Assembly (NCBI GenBank): GCA_023450775.1
Contig: JAEXGP010000023.1
Span: 1-9,669, forward strand
Direction: 5' to 3'
Source of the DNA: Actinomycetes bacterium
GTDB lineage: Bacteria; Actinomycetota; Acidimicrobiia; Acidimicrobiales; Microtrichaceae
Length of the DNA: 9,669 nucleotides
The notes beneath the pieces are model-generated. The model saw only the letters and a program-made list of their open reading frames with translations, was not told where the DNA came from and did not search any database. The translations under genes were made by a program, and so were the position numbers. Below, in pieces: positions 5,292 through 9,669 of the stretch. Each line of letters opens with the position of its first letter. The first letter of the stretch is position 1.

Positions 5292-5314
5292 ACCCTACCG
5301 GCGCGCTCTAGGGT
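5292..5314. promoter_or_regulatory. Mirror-image divergent -10 boxes between nth and the PLP enzyme
   Basis: ACCCTA (5292-5297) and TAGGGT (5309-5314) form a perfect 6-bp inverted repeat with an 11-base centre. On the minus strand the first is TAGGGT, 7 bases before the endonuclease III GTG; on the plus strand the second is TAGGGT, giving a leader of about 70 bases for the gene at 5394. Each fits TAnnnT. The two promoters face away from each other and would compete for polymerase, or share one symmetric regulator. The minus-strand role is better supported than the plus-strand one. Confidence 0.45.
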
Positions 5315-5393
5315 GGCCGTCCTCGACCCCGGGGGCTCAGCGGCCGGGTGACGGGCCGTGTGACGGGCGATGGGGAACAGGGGAGTCGTCGGG

Positions 5394-6566
5394 ATGGATC
5401 AGGGGGCTGCGCCGGTGCCGGCCTCGGCGTTCGAGGTGGACCTGGACCGTCTGCGACGTCGCCGTTCGGTGAAGTGGTCGCTGTACGGACCGGACGTGCT
5501 CGCCGCGTGGGTCGCCGAGATGGACTTCGACGTCGCGCCACCCGTCCTCGATGCCGTCCGGGCCGCCGTGGAGCGCGAGGACTTCGGCTACCCGGTCGCG
5601 GACCTGGGCGAGCTGACCGAGGCCTGCACGGGGTTCCTGTCGACCGCGTACGGGTGGGACGTGTCGCCGCGCCGCGTCTTCCCGGTCGCGGACGTGCTGT
5701 CGGGTGTCGCCGGGGCGTTCCGGCTCGGGGTCCGCGACGGGGCCCCGATCGTCCTGCCGACGCCGGCCTACCCGCCGTTGTTCGAAGTGATCGAGCTGGC
5801 GGGGCGGGAGGTGGTCGAGGTGCCGATGGTCGTGGACGGCGGCCGGTTCGTCCTGGACCTCGACCGGATCGACGGCGCCCTGGCCGCCGGTGCCGGTGCC
5901 GTGCTCCTGTGCAACCCGCACAACCCGACGGGCCGGGCGTTCGGCGTCGACGAGCTCCGCGCCCTCGCCGAGGTGGTCGACCGTCGCGGTTCCAGGGTGG
6001 TCGCCGACGAGGTCCACGGCCCGCTCGCGCTGCCCGGCGCCCGCCACGTGCCGTACGCCTCGGTGTCCGACGCCGCGTCCGAGCACGCCGTGACCGTCAC
6101 CTCGGCGTCCAAGGCCTGGAACGTCCCCGGGCTGAAGTGCGCCCAGGTGATCACCGCCAACCACGACGACGCGTCGGTGTGGCGCCGGCGGCGGGTGTTC
6201 GAGGTGGCGGGGCCGACGTCGCTCGGCATCGCGGCGTCGACCGCGGCGTACCGCGACGGCGGGCCGTGGCTCGATGCGCTCGTCGGGTACCTCGACCGGT
6301 CCCGGGTCCTGGTGCGCGAGCTCGTCGCCGCCGAGCTGCCGGGCGTCGTGCTGCACGGGCCTCAGGCCACGTACCTGGCCTGGCTCGACTGCACCGCCCT
6401 GGAGCTCCCGGACCCGGCGGCGGCGTTCCTGGCGCGCGGTCGTGTGGCGGTGAGCGACGGCCCGCCGTTCGGCGCGGGCAACGAGCAGTTCGTGCGCCTC
6501 AACATCGCGACCAGCCACGAGCTCCTGGAGCGCATCGTGACCGCGATGGGCGCCGCGCTCCGCTGA
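5394..6566 (+). CDS. PLP-dependent C-S lyase/aminotransferase, MalY/PatB family
   Basis: 390 residues, fold type I PLP enzyme, cytoplasmic. The ATG at 5394 is chosen over one at 5370 because AGGGGAG (5379-5385) precedes it by 8 bases. Motifs in order: the W-V-A-E-M-D-F-D-V-A-P-P segment (39-50) typical of the MalY/PatB branch; the aromatic Tyr126 in PTPAYPP that stacks near the cofactor; N-P-H-N-P-T-G (174-180); Asp205 in ADEVH, which pairs with the pyridine nitrogen; Lys240 in TSASKAWNVPGLK, the Schiff-base lysine; and Arg368 in FVRLN, which binds the substrate carboxylate. This branch mostly cleaves cystathionine or cysteine conjugates by beta-elimination, though many members are labelled class I/II aminotransferases. 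The gene is alone, with a leader of about 70 bases from a possible divergent promoter and a strong shared terminator downstream. Confidence 0.88.
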   Translation: MDQGAAPVPASAFEVDLDRLRRRRSVKWSLYGPDVLAAWVAEMDFDVAPPVLDAVRAAVEREDFGYPVADLGELTEACTGFLSTAYGWDVSPRRVFPVADVLSGVAGAFRLGVRDGAPIVLPTPAYPPLFEVIELAGREVVEVPMVVDGGRFVLDLDRIDGALAAGAGAVLLCNPHNPTGRAFGVDELRALAEVVDRRGSRVVADEVHGPLALPGARHVPYASVSDAASEHAVTVTSASKAWNVPGLKCAQVITANHDDASVWRRRRVFEVAGPTSLGIAASTAAYRDGGPWLDALVGYLDRSRVLVRELVAAELPGVVLHGPQATYLAWLDCTALELPDPAAAFLARGRVAVSDGPPFGAGNEQFVRLNIATSHELLERIVTAMGAALR

Positions 6567-6570
6567 TCGC

Positions 6571-6631
6571 ACCCCCGGACTCGGGTCGCCTCGCGCCCGA
6601 TGTGGGCGCGACGCGTCCCGAGTTCAGGGGT
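6571..6631. terminator. Nested hairpin, bidirectional terminator
   Basis: Outer arms ACCCCCGGACTCGGG (6571-6585) and CCCGAGTTCAGGGGT (6617-6631) pair over 15 positions with one C/A mismatch and one G-T wobble. Inside, CGCGCCC (6592-6598) and GGGCGCG (6604-6610) form a second perfect 7-bp hairpin with a 5-base loop. It starts 4 bases after the PLP-enzyme stop and ends 12 bases before the stop of the convergent oxygenase gene, so it can end transcription from both sides. Confidence 0.75.
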
Positions 6632-6643
6632 CCGGGTGGTCGG

Positions 6644-8161
6644 TCAGTCGCGGAACATGGTGGCGCCGGCCAGCGCCTCGCGGGCGGCCCACGTGGTGTG
6701 GGTGCCGCTGCTGATGCGCTCGGGCAGCCGCAGCGTGCAGACCGGCCCCGACGACGGGTCGGCGGCGTCGTACACGACGCAGCTCGACTCGTCCCGACCG
6801 ACGTCGATCGTGTACGTCACCAGGTAGGCGTCGTCCTCGGCCGTCGCGCCGGGACGCGGCACCACCGCCACCTCGGAGCCGTACACGCCGGGACCGAACG
6901 TGATCGCCTGCTCGACGCCGGTGGTGACGTCGTGCTTGACCAGGCCGTCGAACAGGAACTTCCCGTCCTCGCCGGTGGCGGCGTACACGTAGCGGTGCGG
7001 TCGCATCTGGGCGGTGGGCGCCATCATCCCGAACTCGGTGAACCGCTCGCTCAGGTGCTCCTCGGTGGTCGTGCCGGTCGACAGGTCGAACCGCCAGCGG
7101 TGCAGCACCGTCTGGAGGCCGTCGAGGCAGATCGAGCGGAACGCCGCCTCCTCGAGCGACGCGGCACCCCTGGCGGACGGCTGGGGGCAGCCCTGGAAGA
7201 AGCCGTCCATGACGATCTCGTCGCCGTCCTCGTAGGCGTTGACGAAGTGGAGCACGAACGTCGGTTCGGCCTCGAACCACCGGATCGGACCGGTGCCGTC
7301 GCGCCGCAGCACCGCGAAGCGCGACGGCAGGTCGCGATGGAACTTCGGCACGTGCAACCCGGCCTCGACCAGGTCCTCCCGCCAGAACAGCGGGAAGTCG
7401 TTGAGGATGACGTAGTGCTCCGTGAACGCCATGTCGTGGGGGAGCCGGGCCCCGGGGAGCGGGACGTCGACCAGCACCTGCAACTGCCCGTCGGGGCCGA
7501 CGCTGCCGTAGCGCAGGTGCGGCGCCTCCTTGCTGTAGGAGAAGAACAGGAGCTCGCCGGTGGCCGGGTCGACCTTGGTGTGGGCCGACACGCCCCAGTC
7601 GGGCGCGGCGCCGTCCCAGTCCTCCTTGCCGAGTGTGTCGCCGGTCGACAGGTCGATCCGGTACAGGTCGCCGCAGAAGTAGAAGCTGGTCAGGGCCTCG
7701 CCGCGGTGGACGACCACGTCCGTGCTCGACGCGTCCTTCATGCGGCCGCGGATGCCCCAGCCGTCGGTGCGCGGCGCGTCGTCGGGCATCTCGAGGACGC
7801 CGGACCACAGCGACTGGCCCTCCTCGGCCTCGGCCAGGAAGCCGTCGGTGCGCACGAACCGGTTCCGGTAGGCGGCCCGGCCGTCACGGAACTCGATCAT
7901 GTGCAGCATCCCGTCGCCGTCGAACGGGTGGTAGGCGCTGAGCGCCGGGTGCACGGGGTTCTCGGTGTTGCGGATGTACGTGCCGTCGAGGTCGCTCGGG
8001 ATCTCGCCCTGGACGACCCGGGGCTCGGCGTCCCACTCGTTGACCTGCGGGCGCCAGGCGCCGGTCCGGTACGGGTGGGTGTCGTCGGCCGGCAGCGTCG
8101 AGGTGACGGTGTTGACCAACCGGCTGCCGGCCGGGGCGGGGAACTGGGTCGCGGTGTCCAT
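6644..8161 (-). CDS. Carotenoid-cleavage-oxygenase family enzyme (RPE65/lignostilbene type)
   Basis: 505 residues, full length for the seven-bladed propeller family of non-haem iron oxygenases that cleave carbon-carbon double bonds in carotenoids, apocarotenoids or stilbenes. The four iron-binding histidines are present in expected contexts: His194 (SAHTKVD), His242 (LPHDMAF), His305 (FVLHFVNAYEDGDEIVMDG) and His488 (SGTHTTW). The early segment DGTYIRNTENPVHP and YHPFDGDGMLHMIEF (77-91) are family signatures, and Glu430 (GVYGSEV) is a likely second-shell glutamate. No signal peptide is seen, so it is cytoplasmic. The ATG at 8161 follows GGAG (8170-8167) with a 5-base spacer. It lies 36 bases downstream of the thiolase gene on the same strand and is probably co-transcribed. 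Whether the substrate is a carotenoid, retinoid-like or lignin-derived stilbene cannot be decided from sequence. Confidence 0.92.
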   Translation of the reverse strand: MDTATQFPAPAGSRLVNTVTSTLPADDTHPYRTGAWRPQVNEWDAEPRVVQGEIPSDLDGTYIRNTENPVHPALSAYHPFDGDGMLHMIEFRDGRAAYRNRFVRTDGFLAEAEEGQSLWSGVLEMPDDAPRTDGWGIRGRMKDASSTDVVVHRGEALTSFYFCGDLYRIDLSTGDTLGKEDWDGAAPDWGVSAHTKVDPATGELLFFSYSKEAPHLRYGSVGPDGQLQVLVDVPLPGARLPHDMAFTEHYVILNDFPLFWREDLVEAGLHVPKFHRDLPSRFAVLRRDGTGPIRWFEAEPTFVLHFVNAYEDGDEIVMDGFFQGCPQPSARGAASLEEAAFRSICLDGLQTVLHRWRFDLSTGTTTEEHLSERFTEFGMMAPTAQMRPHRYVYAATGEDGKFLFDGLVKHDVTTGVEQAITFGPGVYGSEVAVVPRPGATAEDDAYLVTYTIDVGRDESSCVVYDAADPSSGPVCTLRLPERISSGTHTTWAAREALAGATMFRD

Positions 8162-8197
8162 GCGGGCTCCGGATCGTGGGAGGGCGGTCAGCCGCGA

Positions 8198-9427
8198 TCA
8201 GCCGCGGTCGGCCGACTCGAGGACGAACGTGACGGTGGTGGCGGTGCTGCCGCCGATGTTGAGGGTGCCCACCCGGCGGGCGCCGTCGACCTGGTAGTCG
8301 CCTGCGTTCCCATTGACCTGCTTGGCGGCGTCGAGCACCATGCGGACGCCCGACGCGCCCACCGGGTGACCGCCGCCGATGAGGCCGCCGCTCGGGTTGA
8401 TCGGCAGACGGCCGCCGAGCTCGATGTCGCCGGACTCGACCGCCTTCCACGACTCGCCGGGCGCCGTCAGGCCGATGTGGTCGATCGCCATGTACTCGCT
8501 CGGCGTGAAGCAGTCGTGGGTCTCGAGCGCGTCCAGGTCGTCGAGCTCCATCTCGGCGCGGCGCAGCGCGTCGGCGAACGCCTCGCGGACGTGCGGCATC
8601 ACGTACGGGTCGTCCTTGCTCGCGGCGAGCTTGGGCTCGAGCGGCAGCCCCGCGGTGCGGTGACCCCAGCCGGCGACGCGGGCGTCGGGCCGGGCGTCGG
8701 GGTGGTCGCGCAACCATGCGTCCGACACGAGCACCACGCCCGCGCCGCCGTCGGTGATCTGGCTGCAGTCGTAGCGGCGCAGCCGCCCCTCGACGACCGG
8801 GTTCACGTCGTCGTCGCCGCCGGCCGGACCCGAGAGCTCGGGGACGTGCCAGGAGCGGGTCTGGGCGTTCGGGTTGGCCTTGGCGTTGGCCAGGTTGACC
8901 TCACCGATGCGGCGCAGGTGCACCTCGTCCACGCCGTAGCGACGGTCGTACTCTTCGGCGACCTGGTCGAACATGTCGGCCCAGATGACCGAGCCCGGGC
9001 GACCCTCGTGGCCCACCCAGGCCGCGGCGCCGAGGTGCTCGGCCGCCTGCTGTCCGGGGACCGTGCGCTCCATCTCGACCCCGACGACCAGCGCGACGTC
9101 GTAGAAGCCGGCGGTCAGGTCCGCGATCGCGGCACGCGTGGCCACACCGCCGGATGCGCAGGCCGCCTCGTGGCGGCCGGCAGGAACGCCGATCAGGGCG
9201 TCGCAGACCGTTGCCGGCATGGCCCCCAGGTGCCCCTGCCCGTTGAACAGCTCGCCGAAGGCGTTGCCCACGTGGACCGTCTGGACCTCGGTGGCGTCGA
9301 TGCCGGCGGCGTCGAGCGTCTCCCGCACGACCTCGTCGGTCAGGGCGTCGATCCCGAGGCCCTCCTTGGTGAGGTTGCGGGCGAAGTCGCTCTGGTAGCC
9401 GCCCAGCACCCAGATGTCGGTCGTCAT
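8198..9427 (-). CDS. Thiolase-family enzyme, SCP-2/SCPx-like
   Basis: 409 residues, the normal length. Thiolases make or break acyl-CoA carbon-carbon bonds. The nucleophile is Cys90 in HEAACASGG. The active-site HDCF motif (His304, Cys306 in LETHDCFTPSEYMAI) replaces the NEAF/NEAF-like loop of classical thiolases, and His354 lies in GGGHPVGASG. The C-terminal CxG cysteine of classical enzymes is absent: the region reads TLNIGGSTATT (388-398). These features place it with the SCP-2/SCPx-like thiolases, many of which act in side-chain degradation of sterols or other bulky acyl-CoAs and need a small DUF35/OB-fold partner. No such partner is in the window. The ATG at 9427 has GGGGAG (9436-9431) with a short 3-base spacer. 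It is the first gene of a probable two-gene unit with the oxygenase. Confidence 0.9.
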   Translation of the reverse strand: MTTDIWVLGGYQSDFARNLTKEGLGIDALTDEVVRETLDAAGIDATEVQTVHVGNAFGELFNGQGHLGAMPATVCDALIGVPAGRHEAACASGGVATRAAIADLTAGFYDVALVVGVEMERTVPGQQAAEHLGAAAWVGHEGRPGSVIWADMFDQVAEEYDRRYGVDEVHLRRIGEVNLANAKANPNAQTRSWHVPELSGPAGGDDDVNPVVEGRLRRYDCSQITDGGAGVVLVSDAWLRDHPDARPDARVAGWGHRTAGLPLEPKLAASKDDPYVMPHVREAFADALRRAEMELDDLDALETHDCFTPSEYMAIDHIGLTAPGESWKAVESGDIELGGRLPINPSGGLIGGGHPVGASGVRMVLDAAKQVNGNAGDYQVDGARRVGTLNIGGSTATTVTFVLESADRG

Positions 9428-9436
9428 GTGCTCCCC

Positions 9437-9491
9437 GGTCCGTCGGTTCCCACCCGCCCGGGGACGCTACCGCCCGGCGGATCGACGGACC
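9437..9491 (-). promoter_or_regulatory. Promoter region of the thiolase/oxygenase unit with flanking inverted repeat
   Basis: Read on the minus strand, TAGCGT (9469-9464) is a TAnnnT -10 box giving a leader of about 30 bases that contains the thiolase ribosome binding site. It is framed by a perfect 9-bp inverted repeat, GGTCCGTCG (9437-9445) and CGACGGACC (9483-9491), with 37 bases between arms. An 8-bp direct repeat, CCGCCCGG (9455-9462 and 9470-9477), flanks the -10 box. One inverted-repeat arm lies upstream of the predicted transcript start and one within the leader, so the pair acts, if at all, at the DNA level, for example as regulator half-sites. Confidence 0.4.
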
Positions 9492-9500
9492 GAGCGGACG

Positions 9501-9515
9501 ACGGCGACCCGCCGT
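9501..9515 (-). terminator. Short hairpin after the right-edge gene
   Basis: ACGGCG (9501-9506) and CGCCGT (9510-9515) make a perfect 6-bp stem with a 3-base loop, 9 bases beyond the stop of the minus-strand gene at the right edge. There is no T tract, so it may be a weak terminator or incidental. Confidence 0.35.
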
Positions 9516-9524
9516 GGCCGAGGC

Positions 9525-9669
9525 TCAGCCCCCGGCAGGCACCGTCGTCGTGGTCGACGCCGGGGCGCCACCGGACGCGGCCGCAGGCGGTTCGCCGGGC
9601 ATCGTGAACATCGGCTGCCACGGCTCGTCGGGGCCGACGGGGAACTGCACCGAGGGCGCATCCCCCTTG
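9525..9669 (-). CDS. C-terminal tail of an unidentified protein, cut by the right edge
   Basis: The last 47 codons and stop (9527-9525) of a minus-strand gene whose start lies beyond the window. The segment reads KGDAPSVQFPVGPDEPWQPM and continues with FTMPGEPP, then a low-complexity Ala/Gly/Ser/Thr/Pro tail ending TTTTVPAGG. Such Pro/Thr-rich tails are common at the ends of exported or surface-associated actinobacterial proteins, including Mce-type proteins, but there is no domain left to identify. The frame is preferred over two overlapping minus-strand frames because its composition is protein-like up to a clean stop, followed by a gene-free gap of 97 bases before the thiolase start. It may lie upstream of the thiolase in the same direction, but the hairpin and promoter between them suggest separate transcription. 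Confidence 0.6.
   Translation of the reverse strand, partial: KGDAPSVQFPVGPDEPWQPMFTMPGEPPAAASGGAPASTTTTVPAGG

Noticed and set aside
5348..5368. Direct repeat GTGACGGGC (5348-5356 and 5360-5368) in the leader of the PLP enzyme
   Set aside because: Two 9-base copies in a GC-rich leader without a clear link to the promoter or start codon; likely chance.
8188..8208. Short repeat TCAGCCGCGA / TCAGCCGCGG around the thiolase stop codon
   Set aside because: It is a 10-base duplication that only creates a second possible stop-like triplet beyond the gene end; no functional reading is supported.
5348..9607. A 1419-codon open frame on the plus strand across about 4.3 kb
   Set aside because: It runs out of frame through the PLP enzyme and antisense to the oxygenase and thiolase, both of which have intact family motifs and catalytic residues. 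Its translation is low-complexity Arg/Gly/Val/Ala with no motif, as expected for a shadow frame in very GC-rich DNA.

Overview
The window looks like the chromosome of a high-GC actinobacterium. Support comes from strong G/C bias at third codon positions, frequent GTG starts, several genes that appear to be transcribed without a leader (a TAnnnT -10 box about 7 bases before a GTG), an ECF sigma/anti-sigma pair of the SigK/RskA kind, and a GAP/Sap-family membrane protein, a family I know mainly from Actinomycetota. The class cannot be fixed from the sequence alone; Ser/Thr-rich tails and the gene mix would fit Acidimicrobiia, but that is only an impression.

Layout. Bases 1-242 look like the right-hand end of an integrated element. 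A gene start with a strong ribosome binding site runs off the left edge (possibly an integrase), followed by a 12-bp tandem repeat and then the displaced 3' part of a tRNA-Pro(GGG) gene with its terminator. Ordinary chromosome follows: a small orphan lipoprotein (438-833), an alpha/beta hydrolase (1021-1752), and, convergent with it, an anti-sigma factor and ECF sigma factor (1760-3080, minus strand, 8-base overlap). Divergent from the sigma gene is a lipoprotein with Y-x-(F/Y)-x-x-D repeats (3207-3779), then a GAP-family membrane protein (3872-4564). Endonuclease III (4616-5284, minus) diverges from a MalY/PatB-type PLP-dependent lyase/aminotransferase (5394-6566). The right part is a minus-strand unit: a thiolase (8198-9427) followed 36 bases downstream by a carotenoid-oxygenase-family enzyme (6644-8161). 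At the right edge is the C-terminal tail of another minus-strand gene (9525-9669).

How the genes may work together. The sigma/anti-sigma pair probably reads an envelope signal, and the divergent lipoprotein is its most likely nearby target. The thiolase and the oxygenase probably belong to one catabolic pathway whose substrate cannot be named here. The rest look like single housekeeping or accessory genes separated by hairpin terminators. I see no CRISPR array, no rRNA, no complete tRNA and no transposase. I do not see a clearly new multi-gene system. The points most worth a second look are the tRNA-Pro attachment-site scar, the unusual iron-sulfur motif of the endonuclease III, the autoregulatory-looking sigma promoter, and the thiolase/oxygenase pairing with its inverted-repeat promoter.
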